NCBI GenBank assembly: GCA_937928755.1 | Contig: CALEZI010000155.1 | Coordinates: forward strand, 1 to 27,194 | Length of the DNA: 27,194 bases | DNA from: an uncultured Rhodanobacteraceae bacterium | GTDB lineage: Bacteria > Pseudomonadota > Gammaproteobacteria > Xanthomonadales > SZUA-5 | Direction of reading: 5' to 3' | Shown: positions 1 to 8,769 of the stretch, one piece after another | Layout of the letters: the number at the start of each line of letters is the position of its first letter | Position numbering within the stretch: position 1 is the stretch's first letter | Translations under genes and position numbers: made by a program | The notes under the pieces: generated by a model | Told to the model about the DNA's origin: nothing | Databases searched by the model: none | Seen by the model: only the letters and a program-made list of their open reading frames with translations

Positions 1-1136
<1,136 letters not shown>

Positions 1137-1226
1137 CTCGGTAAACCACGGCCGCAGCCCGCCTCGGCGAACGCGCCGCATGCGGCGCGAGGCTGAACGC
1201 CCCGAGGCTATGCCGAGGGGCCGGAC
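1137..1226. other. Spacer between the two gyrB tails, with two hairpins
   Basis: The spacer between the duplicated gyrB ends contains a perfect 18-bp palindrome at 1172-1189 (arms CGCGCCGCA/TGCGGCGCG). A second imperfect hairpin lies at about 1201-1221 (CCCC..GGC..GCC..GGGG with symmetric GA/GA mismatches). Neither is followed by a T-run, so neither is a clear intrinsic terminator. I see no coding signal here. The hairpins could mark the junction of an inserted or recombined segment (inference). Confidence 0.5.
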
Positions 1227-1296
1227 TGAAGCCGTTGAGCCGAGGCGGGACTTCATCGAAGCCAACGCGCTCAGGGTTTCCAATCTGGACGTTTGA
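1227..1296 (+). pseudogene. Second, diverged copy of the gyrB 3' end
   Basis: This stretch repeats 1067-1136 at an offset of 160 bp, a different reading frame from intact gyrB. The first ~42 bp (1067-1108 and 1227-1268) are identical. The remaining ~28 bp differ at many positions yet translate almost identically: the tail reads ALRVSNLDV-stop instead of ALRVANLDV-stop, with different codons for Ala, Leu, Arg, Asn, Leu and Val and TGA instead of TAA. No start codon or ribosome-binding site serves it, so it is a non-coding remnant. The mostly synonymous differences mean both tails diverged while part of functional gyrB genes, which points to two gyrB alleles joined by recombination rather than a simple local duplication. 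Confidence 0.85.
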
Positions 1297-1451
1297 CCCT
1301 GCTCGATCCGGACAGCGACCCTGCGGCGCCAAGGTAAAACGCCAGGCCATGGATGACAGCGCAAACAAGTGCGACGCGACCATGGAGCGGTTGTCCTGCC
1401 ACCTGCGACTGAGCTACCGTCCGCCCTCCGGATGAATCGAGGGTGGGAACC
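1297..1451. other. Intergenic leader, nothing recognised
   Basis: The 155 bp between the gyrB-tail remnant and the next gene hold no recognisable RNA, repeat or confident promoter. The only clear signal is GAGGG at 1439-1443, which serves as ribosome-binding site for the ATG at 1452. Confidence 0.4.
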
Positions 1452-4166
1452 ATGAGATCGGGACAGGGTTGGCTGTTGGCATTGTGTTTCGCGAGCGCCC
1501 CGGCTTGGGCAGCCGCGCCCAAGGACGGCGACGCCCCGGGCGTCAGTGCCCAGTACCGAGGTCTGGTGCCGGTGGCGAAGTTCGATGTGTCGCCGCCGCT
1601 GCGCGACATGAAGCCGATGCCGGTGCCATCGGGCCCGCTGCTGATCATGGGCGGCTCGATGATCGACCCACCGTCCGGCCTCGAGTGGATGTTGCTGGCA
1701 CCGGGTCGACAAGGGCCGGACTTGATCGCGCAGTCGCAGATCGGTCCGTTCGCCATCCCCGCGCCGACTGTCAGCTTCAATGCGCAGCCCAATATCTCGG
1801 GTGTCAACCCGCCGGATCCGGTTGGCGACGTCGGCCCCAACCACTATGTGGCGATGAGCAACCTGTCGCTGCAGATCTTCACCAAAACCGGTACCTCGGT
1901 GTTCGGGCCGGTGTTCACCAATACGCTTTGGGCCGGTTTCGGTGGCGCCTGCCAGACCGAAAACTCGGGCGATCCCATCGTGCTGCACGACCAGTTTGCT
2001 GATCGCTGGATCATCACCCAGTTCACTTCGGCCGGCCCGACCTACTTCAACTGCGTCGCGATTTCGACCTCGGCTGATCCCACAGGCAGTTACTTCCGCT
2101 ACGCCTTCTCCACCGGCAGCAACTTTCCGGATTACCCCAAGTACGGTGTGTGGCGCGATGCCTACTACATCAGCACGCGCGAGTTCGCCGGCAGCAGCTT
2201 CGCCGGTGTCGGCGCCTACGCGATCAATCGCGCACAGATGATCGCCGGCAACCCGACGCCCGCGGTGATCTCCTTTGTGGTGCCGCCGGGCGCGACCCCG
2301 TACAACATCGGCGATGGCCTGCTGCCGGCCGATGTCGACGGCACCACGCTCCCTCCGGTAGGTGCGCCCAACTACTTTGTCGGATCGATGGACTCGGGTG
2401 GTCCTTACGGTGCGCCGCAGGACGCCCTGACCTTGTGGAAGTTCGTCGCCGACTTCACCACTCCAGCGAATTCCAGTTTCACCTTGACCAACACCATTCC
2501 GATCGCGAACTTCGACACGATCTTCGACACCTGCAGTGGCCGCCAGTGCATACCGCAGCCGGGCACTGCCACTCGAGTGGACATCCTGTCCTATCGCCAG
2601 CGTCCGATGCATCGCCTGGCCTATCGCAATTTCGGCTCGCATGAGTCGCTGGTCACCAATCAGTCGGTGGAAGCGGCAACCGGCATGGCCGGCATCCGCT
2701 GGTGGGAAATCCGCAGCCCGAACAGCGCTCCGACGATCTTCCAGGAAGGCACCTACGCCCCGGGCATCACCGATGGCGTGCATCGCTGGATGGGATCCAT
2801 CGCCCAGGATTCGGCCGGTAACATGGCGCTCGGCTACAGCGCATCCAGCGCCACCGTGTTTCCCAGCGTGCGTTACACCGGTCGTTTGTCCACCGACACT
2901 CCGGGAACGATGCCGCAGGGCGAAGGCGAAATCATCGCCGGCACCGGCTCGAACACCGGCGGCGGCAGCCGTTGGGGCGACTATTCGTCGATGAACGTCG
3001 ACCCGACCGACGACTGCACCTTCTGGTACGTCAACCAGTGGACGCCGGTGACGTCGGGCAGCGGCTGGCAATTGCGCGTCGGTTCCTTCCGCTTCAACGA
3101 GTGCGGTTCGCCGACCTACGTGATGGGCGCCAGTCCCACCACACAGACGATCTGCGCCGGCACGCCCGCCAGCTTCACCATCAACGTCGGGTCGATTGCC
3201 GGGTTCACCGATCCGGTAACACTGAGCAGCAGCGGTCAGCCGGCGGGTGCGACCGCCGCCTTCTCGCCGAATCCGGTCACGCCGGCGGGAACCAGCACCT
3301 TCACCGTCGGCAACACGGTGGGCGTCGCCGCCGGCACCTATCCGATCACCATCAATGGCGTATCGGCGGGTCCGATCAACCGCACCGCGGACGTCAGCCT
3401 GACGGTACAGACCAGCGCTGCGTCAGCGCCGAATTTGTCGAGCCCGGCCAACTCGGCGGTAGGCGTCGCCACCGCGCCGACGCTGTCGTGGGCAGCCGTC
3501 GCCGGTGCCAGCGGCTACACGGTCGAAGTAGCGACCGATGCCGCCTTCACCAACATCGTCCGCACCGCCACTGTCAGCGGTACCAGCTATCAAGTGACGC
3601 CGGCACTGGCGACACAGACCCAATACCACTGGCGTGTGCGCGCTACCAATGCCTGCGGCACCGGCAACAACTCGAACGTGTTCAGCTTCACCACGTCGAA
3701 CCAGTTCTGCTATGGCGGCCCGCCGATCTCGATTCCGGACGCCACCCCGGCCGGTGTCAACGTGCAGATCGTGATTCCCGGTGGCGCCGCCAACGTCAGC
3801 GCTCTCAAGGTCAACCTGGGCATCACGCATACCTATATCGGTGATCTGATCATCCGGCTGACCAAGGGCGCGGCCACGGCCAACCTGATCTCGCGTCCGG
3901 CCAGTTGCAGTGGCGACAACATCGGTGCCAGCTTCTTCGATGCCGCTGCGGGGACCGCCAACACTTGCGCCGCCACCACGCCAACAATCTCCGGCAATGT
4001 CAAACCACTGCAGGTGTTCACGGTGTTCGATGGCGGCTCAGCCTCCGGCACCTGGACGCTGAACGTGTCCGACAATGCCGGCGCTGACCTCGGTACCATC
4101 AACAGCTTCTGTCTGGACCTGCCTGCCGGCTCCGGCGACGGGCTGTTCCAGAATGGTTTCGAATAA
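1452..4166 (+). CDS. Large secreted protein with Ig-like, Fn3-like and P-domain, ending in 'LFQNGFE'
   Basis: This 904-residue exported protein has an unknown substrate. The ATG at 1452 is preferred over the GTG at 1443 because GAGGG lies 8 nt upstream and it gives a clean signal peptide (MRSGQGWLLALCFASAPAWA). Residues ~100-560 form a large extracellular domain beginning PDPVGDVGPNHYVAMSN and including SGDPIVLHDQFADRW and FPDYPKYGVW. I recognise this as a recurrent bacterial secreted domain without an assigned function. It is followed by an Ig-like domain (~565-655, FSPNPVTPAGTSTF), an Fn3-like domain (~659-750) and a proprotein-convertase P-domain (~751-893, HTYIGDLIIRL, DNAGADLGTINSFCLDL). 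The C-terminus is GDGLFQNGFE. P-domains usually accompany proteases, but I see no catalytic motif. The next gene, a subtilase, shares the Ig-like plus Fn3-like module. Confidence 0.9.
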   Translation: MRSGQGWLLALCFASAPAWAAAPKDGDAPGVSAQYRGLVPVAKFDVSPPLRDMKPMPVPSGPLLIMGGSMIDPPSGLEWMLLAPGRQGPDLIAQSQIGPFAIPAPTVSFNAQPNISGVNPPDPVGDVGPNHYVAMSNLSLQIFTKTGTSVFGPVFTNTLWAGFGGACQTENSGDPIVLHDQFADRWIITQFTSAGPTYFNCVAISTSADPTGSYFRYAFSTGSNFPDYPKYGVWRDAYYISTREFAGSSFAGVGAYAINRAQMIAGNPTPAVISFVVPPGATPYNIGDGLLPADVDGTTLPPVGAPNYFVGSMDSGGPYGAPQDALTLWKFVADFTTPANSSFTLTNTIPIANFDTIFDTCSGRQCIPQPGTATRVDILSYRQRPMHRLAYRNFGSHESLVTNQSVEAATGMAGIRWWEIRSPNSAPTIFQEGTYAPGITDGVHRWMGSIAQDSAGNMALGYSASSATVFPSVRYTGRLSTDTPGTMPQGEGEIIAGTGSNTGGGSRWGDYSSMNVDPTDDCTFWYVNQWTPVTSGSGWQLRVGSFRFNECGSPTYVMGASPTTQTICAGTPASFTINVGSIAGFTDPVTLSSSGQPAGATAAFSPNPVTPAGTSTFTVGNTVGVAAGTYPITINGVSAGPINRTADVSLTVQTSAASAPNLSSPANSAVGVATAPTLSWAAVAGASGYTVEVATDAAFTNIVRTATVSGTSYQVTPALATQTQYHWRVRATNACGTGNNSNVFSFTTSNQFCYGGPPISIPDATPAGVNVQIVIPGGAANVSALKVNLGITHTYIGDLIIRLTKGAATANLISRPASCSGDNIGASFFDAAAGTANTCAATTPTISGNVKPLQVFTVFDGGSASGTWTLNVSDNAGADLGTINSFCLDLPAGSGDGLFQNGFE

Positions 4167-4233
4167 GCAGGGCGTCGAACAACGAAGGGTTCGAATCAGG
4201 ACGTCGAACAACCAGAGGTTCGCATAACTCAGG
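4155..4233 (+). repeat. Tandem echoes of the gene's 3' end (GFE-stop region)
   Basis: The sequence encoding the final Gly-Phe-Glu and stop (from 4155) recurs imperfectly just after the gene. Unit 1 is 4155-4187, unit 2 is 4188-4216 and a partial unit 3 is 4217-4233. Each begins GGTTCG-like, contains a CAGG, and units 1 and 2 share CGTCGAACAAC. Small indels shift the frame, so the later units do not encode GFE. This looks like local slippage duplication. Confidence 0.7.
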
Positions 4234-4243
4234 CAGCAAGACG

Positions 4244-4270
4244 GGGGCGCGGCAACTGTCGCGCCCCTTT
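4244..4270 (+). terminator. Intrinsic terminator of the P-domain protein gene
   Basis: The 8-bp GC-rich arms GGGGCGCG (4244-4251) and CGCGCCCC (4260-4267) enclose an 8-nt loop and are followed by TTT. It lies 78 bp after the stop codon at 4166 and 110 bp before the next gene, which suggests the subtilase has its own promoter. Confidence 0.65.
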
Positions 4271-4380
4271 GCGGTCAGCCAATCGTCGGCATCCACTCGC
4301 CTGACTCTCCACCTCGGGAGGGTTGCGGAATCGTGTCAATCTACTAAGATCGGGCGTTTCCCGGTCAGCGAAGGTGGCAC

Positions 4381-7300
4381 GTGATCAAGCGAACATTGAC
4401 GATGGCTGTGGGCGTGGCCCTGCTCGGGTCCGTCTACGCAGTGCCACAGCTCGCGCAAGCTGGCGATTCGCACGCCTTTGCCGACGACAGCCGCCAGCTC
4501 AGTATCGGTACGCAGCGCTTCGACCCGAAAAGCGCCAGCGCCTACCGCACGGGTACCAAGAGTGCAGCCGGCGGCGCGCTGCGCCTGGTGCAGTTCACCG
4601 AGACGCCACGCCAGGAGTGGCGCGACAGCCTGCAACAGAGCGGTAACCACGTGATCCAGTACTACCCGCACAATGCCTATCTGGTGTGGGGCGATGACAG
4701 CGCTGCCGGCGCTGCGGAAGCGATGCCCTTCGTGCGCTGGCAAGGGACCGTCAGCCCGGACTGGAAGCTTGCTCCGGATCTCAAGGGCCGACTCGGGCCG
4801 ATCGACAATGTGCAGATGCTGGTCTACGACGACGGCAACCTCAGCAATGTGCTGGCGCAGATCGAGGGCTTCGGCGCACGCGTGCTCAACACCTTCGACG
4901 CGCAGCCCGATGGCGCGCTGAAAAGCGTGATCCTGAAAATCGACGCCGGCCAACTGGCCGCCGTGCACGCGCTGCCGCAAGTACTGTGGACCGAGTACTC
5001 CGGCCCGCGCCCGATCTTCGACGACGAAATGAGCAGCCAGATCGTTGCCGGCAACTACAATGCGTCGAATATGGTCACTGCGCCCGGTTACATCGCCTCG
5101 ATCGGCTCGCTCGGGCTGACGGGCGATGGTGTGATCTGGGCGATCACCGACAGCGGCATTGATTACGCCAATCCCGAACTTGGCAGTCGCATTGTCTCCG
5201 GCCATGATTTTCCGGGCTGTCCGGTGACTGCATCGCAACCCGGCAATGACAACGCCAGCGGTGGCCACGGCACACACGTGGCCGGCATCATCGGCGGCGC
5301 CGGCGTCGTCGCCGGAGGAACCGATGCCAACGGTTACCATTACGGCATCGGCGTCGCGCCACAAGCCGATCTGGTCGCCCTGAATCCGATCTGCGTGGGC
5401 GCCGTGCCGTGGCCGCCCGCGGGAGGCTGGCAGGAAAACAGCAGGCAGGCGATCCTGCGCAATGCGGTCGGCACCAACAACTCGTGGACCTCCGCGGAGG
5501 GCACCAACATCGGCTACAACGCCACCGCGCGTACCCACGACTTCATGGTGCGCGATGGCAACTTCGACACGCCGACGGTCAACGACCAGTTCATGATCGT
5601 GTTTTCGGCCGGCAATTCTGGCCCCGGGGCGAGCACGCTGACTTCGCCGAAAGAGGCGAAGAACCCGATCATCGTCGCTGCCACGCAGAATCAGCGTGGC
5701 GCCGGATCGCTCGAGAATCTGGCCAGCTTCAGCAGCCGCGGGCCCGCAGTCGATGGACGCGTGCTGCCGACCATCGGCGCCCCCGGCGAGCAGATCGCAT
5801 CGACCCGCCGCGTCGCCGGAGCGTCGCAATGCGGCACCGCGATCGGCGCTGCGCCGCTGAACAACTACGCCTTCTGCTCCGGTACCAGCATGGCCGCGCC
5901 GCATGTGTCCGGCACGGCTGCCTTGCTGACGCAGTGGTGGCGCGACAACAACGGCGGCGCCACGCCCAGCCCGGCGATGATCAAGGCGCTGCTGGTCAAC
6001 AGCGCCATCGACATGAGCGGCGTCGCCCAGCCGGTCCCGAACAACAACGAGGGCTGGGGTCGCATCCAGTTGCGCAATGCGATCGGCGAAGGCCGCGCGA
6101 CCGAACGCATCGACCAGGCCAATCGCCTGGATACGGTGGGAGAGGTCTTCGAGCGCAGCTACGGCGTTCCCGACAGTGGCCGGCCGGTGCGTATCACGCT
6201 GGCCTGGACCGACGCGCCGGGTGCGGCTGGCGCCAACCCGGCGCTGGTCAACAATCTGGATCTGGTGGTCATCGCCGATGGCCAGACCTATCTCGGCAAT
6301 GTGCTCAGCAGTGGCCAGTCGACGCCCGGCGGCAGCGCAGACAATCGCAATCCGGTCGAAAACGTGTTCCTGCCGGCCGGTACCGGTGCGGTCACGGTGC
6401 GCGTGATCGCCACCACGCTGCCCGGCGATGGTGTGCCCAATGTGGGCGATGCAACCGATCAGGACTTTGCGTTGGTCTGCAGCAACTGTGCCGCCGAGCC
6501 GGGTTTCACCGTGTCGATGCCGACCGCGATGGAATCGGTGTGCGGCGACACGGAACTCGAACGCCCGATCACGATCGGCACCATTCTCGGTTTCATCGAC
6601 AACGTGACCCTGAGTTCGACCGGACTGCCCCCGCCAGGAACCGTCGGTTTCAGCCCGAACCCGGTCACACCGCCGGGCACCAGCACGATGACGGTGGATA
6701 CCACCGGCGTGGCCGCGGGCGAGTACACGGTGCTGGCGACCGGCACCTCGGGCGCGCTGGTGCGCAACAGCAGCTTCCCGATCTTCCTCGCTACGCAGGC
6801 GCCAGCGGCGTCGACGCTGACGACGCCCGCGAACAGCGCTACCAACGTGGCGCTCGGAGTGCAGTTCACCTGGGCGGCGGCGGCACAGGCGTTCGACTAC
6901 GTGGTCGAGGTCGCCACCGATGCGGCATTCAGCAACATCGTGCGCACGACCACCACGCGCGGTACCAGTTGGACGCCGTCGCCGGCGCTCGACAGCAGCA
7001 CGCAGTACTTCTGGCGAGTGATCTCGCGCAACGCCTGCCCCACGGCTGAACTGTTCGCCAACGGCTTCGAAGATGGTGGCGCCAGCGGTGGCGGCGTGGC
7101 CTCGGCGACGTCGTCGTTCACCACCCTGGCGGCTCCCGGCGACTGCCCGGCCGGTCCGGCGCCGACCATCGTGCTCAGTGAGGATTTCGAGGGCGCGGCA
7201 ACCGGATGGGGCCCGGAAGGCGGCAGCGGCAATGCCAGTTGGGCGATCACCAGTCTTTTCCCGTTCGCCGGCAGCAAGGCGCTGCAGGGCCTGACGCCGG

Positions 7301-7707
7301 CCGCGAGCGCAGTCGACCATCGTTATGTCAGCCCGGTGGTCACCTTGCCGAGCGTTGGCAATGGCCTGACCTTGTCGTTCCAGAGTCGCCAGCAGATGGA
7401 ATCGCGCACCGGGGGTTGCTGGGACGGTGGTTTCATCGAGGTTTCGACCAACGGTGGAAGCACCTACACGCAGATCACGGCAGGCCTGTTGACTGACCCG
7501 TATCAAGGTCCGCTGGGCAGTGGCAACCCGGCGGCGCCCAAGCCGGCATGGTGCGGCGAACAGGCTTACCTGAAATCGGTGATCAATCTGGCCCCGTATG
7601 CAGGCATGAGCAACGTGCGTTTCCGCTTCCACGTCAGCTCCGACACCTCGGTCGGCAGTACCGAAGGTTGGAACATCGACAATGTCGAGATCAAGCGCTG
7701 CAACTGA
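4381..7707 (+). CDS. Secreted subtilisin-family (S8) serine protease, KP-43-like, with C-terminal accessory domains
   Basis: This 1108-residue extracellular protease starts at a GTG with GAAGGTGG just upstream and has a signal peptide (MIKRTLTMAVGVALLGSVYA..). The catalytic triad is visible: Asp257 in ITDSGID, His296 in GGHGTHVAG and Ser503 in GTSMAAPHVSG. The oxyanion Asn412 is in SAGNSGPG. A region before ~residue 200 fits a propeptide. Residues ~585-705 (ITLAWTDAPGAAG, LVNNLDLVV) match the beta-barrel that follows the catalytic domain in KP-43-type subtilases. An Ig-like domain (~720-800) and an Fn3-like domain (~807-916) resemble those of the preceding gene. ELFANGFED sits in a Fn3 loop near residue 890. 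Residues ~925-1105 look like a MAM/jelly-roll module (DFEGAATGW, WNIDNVEIKRC). The substrate cannot be inferred. Confidence 0.95.
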   Translation: MIKRTLTMAVGVALLGSVYAVPQLAQAGDSHAFADDSRQLSIGTQRFDPKSASAYRTGTKSAAGGALRLVQFTETPRQEWRDSLQQSGNHVIQYYPHNAYLVWGDDSAAGAAEAMPFVRWQGTVSPDWKLAPDLKGRLGPIDNVQMLVYDDGNLSNVLAQIEGFGARVLNTFDAQPDGALKSVILKIDAGQLAAVHALPQVLWTEYSGPRPIFDDEMSSQIVAGNYNASNMVTAPGYIASIGSLGLTGDGVIWAITDSGIDYANPELGSRIVSGHDFPGCPVTASQPGNDNASGGHGTHVAGIIGGAGVVAGGTDANGYHYGIGVAPQADLVALNPICVGAVPWPPAGGWQENSRQAILRNAVGTNNSWTSAEGTNIGYNATARTHDFMVRDGNFDTPTVNDQFMIVFSAGNSGPGASTLTSPKEAKNPIIVAATQNQRGAGSLENLASFSSRGPAVDGRVLPTIGAPGEQIASTRRVAGASQCGTAIGAAPLNNYAFCSGTSMAAPHVSGTAALLTQWWRDNNGGATPSPAMIKALLVNSAIDMSGVAQPVPNNNEGWGRIQLRNAIGEGRATERIDQANRLDTVGEVFERSYGVPDSGRPVRITLAWTDAPGAAGANPALVNNLDLVVIADGQTYLGNVLSSGQSTPGGSADNRNPVENVFLPAGTGAVTVRVIATTLPGDGVPNVGDATDQDFALVCSNCAAEPGFTVSMPTAMESVCGDTELERPITIGTILGFIDNVTLSSTGLPPPGTVGFSPNPVTPPGTSTMTVDTTGVAAGEYTVLATGTSGALVRNSSFPIFLATQAPAASTLTTPANSATNVALGVQFTWAAAAQAFDYVVEVATDAAFSNIVRTTTTRGTSWTPSPALDSSTQYFWRVISRNACPTAELFANGFEDGGASGGGVASATSSFTTLAAPGDCPAGPAPTIVLSEDFEGAATGWGPEGGSGNASWAITSLFPFAGSKALQGLTPAASAVDHRYVSPVVTLPSVGNGLTLSFQSRQQMESRTGGCWDGGFIEVSTNGGSTYTQITAGLLTDPYQGPLGSGNPAAPKPAWCGEQAYLKSVINLAPYAGMSNVRFRFHVSSDTSVGSTEGWNIDNVEIKRCN

Positions 7708-7722
7708 ACGGCGCTGATCGGT

Positions 7723-7768
7723 GGCAAAAGACCAACGCCCGGACCTGATCCGGGCGTTGGCTTTTGCC
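7723..7768. terminator. Strong bidirectional-looking intrinsic terminator
   Basis: Twelve-bp perfect arms CCAACGCCCGGA (7732-7743) and TCCGGGCGTTGG (7749-7760) enclose a 5-nt loop and are followed by CTTTTGCC. The flanking GGCAAAAG (7723-7730) pairs with CTTTTGCC (7761-7768) across a one-base bulge. It lies 15 bp after the subtilase stop codon. Confidence 0.85.
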
Positions 7769-7791
7769 GAACCCGGACGAGTCAACGTCCT

Positions 7792-7971
7792 GTAACCCGC
7801 GCAAGGCAGATTCCCGGCAGGGTGGAACCCGAACACGCTTCACCCTGCGGATTCCACCGTCACGCATTCGGCACGGTGGGCGTGGGTGTGTTGCGGTTCG
7901 CGGCGGATTCCGCGCGGCTGGTTTGCGGCGGTTGCCATTGCCTTCGGCGCGGGATCCGCCCTTCTCGGCTG
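7792..7971. repeat. Dispersed repeat, copy A (left flank of the small membrane gene)
   Basis: This copy runs from GTAACCCGCGCAAGGC to CTCGGCTG and matches copy B at 8456-8591 over most of its length. Copy A carries about 40 extra bases near its left end, bounded by similar 'GC(A/G)GATTCC' sequences. Inside both copies CCACCGT/ACGGTGG can form a hairpin (perfect in A, one G-U pair in B). I do not recognise a named element. Confidence 0.75.
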
Positions 7972-7994
7972 AGTAATTGTACCTGTGAGGTGCG

Positions 7995-8387
7995 ATGATG
8001 AATGAACATCGAATTCGTTTGGGTGCGTTGGAACTGGTCAAACTATCATTGCTGTCAGCAGGTGCTCTCTTGGTTGGACTTATTGTCGCGGTCCCTATTT
8101 CGTTCTTGGTGGTGCCAGCCGCGCTTTATCCTCTGACTCGATATTCAAGCCGTTCAAAGAGCATGCAAGTTGATGACTTGATAGATTTTGAGCGCCTGCT
8201 CCTGCTCTTGGTGATTGGCATTTCAATAATGTGTCTCGTACTGACCTACGCGACTCACGTATATGTGCCTTGGGCAATGGGTGGGGTGGCAATTGCGTCG
8301 GTCGTTGCCGTTCCAGGTCTGTGCATATTGCTAAAGGCCACCGGACGGGAGCTGTCTCAACGAAGGAAGGGATCAGAACCCGCGTGA
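7995..8387 (+). CDS. Small integral membrane protein of unknown function, lower GC
   Basis: This 130-residue protein has no family I recognise. GAGGT at 7987-7991 precedes two consecutive ATG codons (7995 and 7998); either could be the start, and the second has the better spacing. Hydrophobic stretches at about residues 13-45 (one or two segments) and 58-110 predict three or four transmembrane helices, with a short basic C-terminus (RELSQRRKGSEPA). GC is about 51% by my count against mid-60s for the neighbours, and codon choice is visibly less GC-biased. The gene lies between copies A and B of a ~136 bp repeat, which suggests acquisition as a unit or relaxed local composition. The low-GC frame, RBS and hydrophobic pattern make it a credible gene, but it is unproven. 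Confidence 0.65.
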   Translation: MMNEHRIRLGALELVKLSLLSAGALLVGLIVAVPISFLVVPAALYPLTRYSSRSKSMQVDDLIDFERLLLLLVIGISIMCLVLTYATHVYVPWAMGGVAIASVVAVPGLCILLKATGRELSQRRKGSEPA

Positions 8388-8455
8388 GCCGGGCCACGGT
8401 CCCGAAACCCGCAGGCACAAAAAGTTGGACACAACCCGCGTAAAGCGTACTCGCG

Positions 8456-8591
8456 GTAACCCGCGTAAGGCGGATTCCACCGTCACGCATTCGGCATGGT
8501 GGCCGTGGGTGTGTTGCGGTCGGCGGCGGATTCCGTGCGGCTGGGTTGCGGCGGTGCCATTGGCTTCGGCGCGCGGGACGCGCCCTCGGCT
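8456..8591. repeat. Dispersed repeat, copy B (right flank of the small membrane gene)
   Basis: This is the shorter copy of the repeat at 7792-7971, in the same orientation, lacking the ~40 bp insert. Extra fragments of its left edge (AACCCGCGTRA-like) occur just upstream at about 8378 and 8433, the first overlapping the stop codon of the small membrane gene. The rest of 8388-8769 holds no gene I can support. Confidence 0.75.
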
Positions 8592-8694
8592 GGCGATCCG
8601 GATATCGCCATACCGCCCAGGGTCGAGCAGACTCTGCCTGAACCGCGCTGATCGTTGGCTTTTGCCGTGCGGGGTCGGACGACAGGGTTGGGAC

Positions 8695-8722
8695 TTGCGC
8701 GCGGGTTGGTTTGCGCTAAGCT
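8695..8722 (+). promoter_or_regulatory. Possible sigma-70-type promoter for the IPTL-tailed protein
   Basis: TTGCGC (8695-8700) and TAAGCT (8717-8722) are spaced by 16 bp and lie about 47 bp before the ATG at 8770. Both boxes match the consensus only partly. Confidence 0.25.
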
Positions 8723-8769
8723 ACGCGCGGCGCGCCCTCGCCGTACCATTCCTGAATGAGAACAAGACC

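Noticed and set aside
4336..7836. Very long minus-strand open frame opposite the subtilase
   Set aside because: It is a high-GC shadow rich in Arg, Ala and His with no recognisable domain. The plus strand has the catalytic triad and a signal peptide.
7792..8591. Integron gene cassette with attC sites
   Set aside because: The flanking repeats lack the paired R''/R' core sites (GTTRRRY/RYYYAAC) expected of attC, and no integrase is present.
8425..8769. N-terminal extension of the IPTL-tailed protein
   Set aside because: The frame is open, but it runs through the dispersed repeat, and the signal peptide begins at the ATG at 8770.
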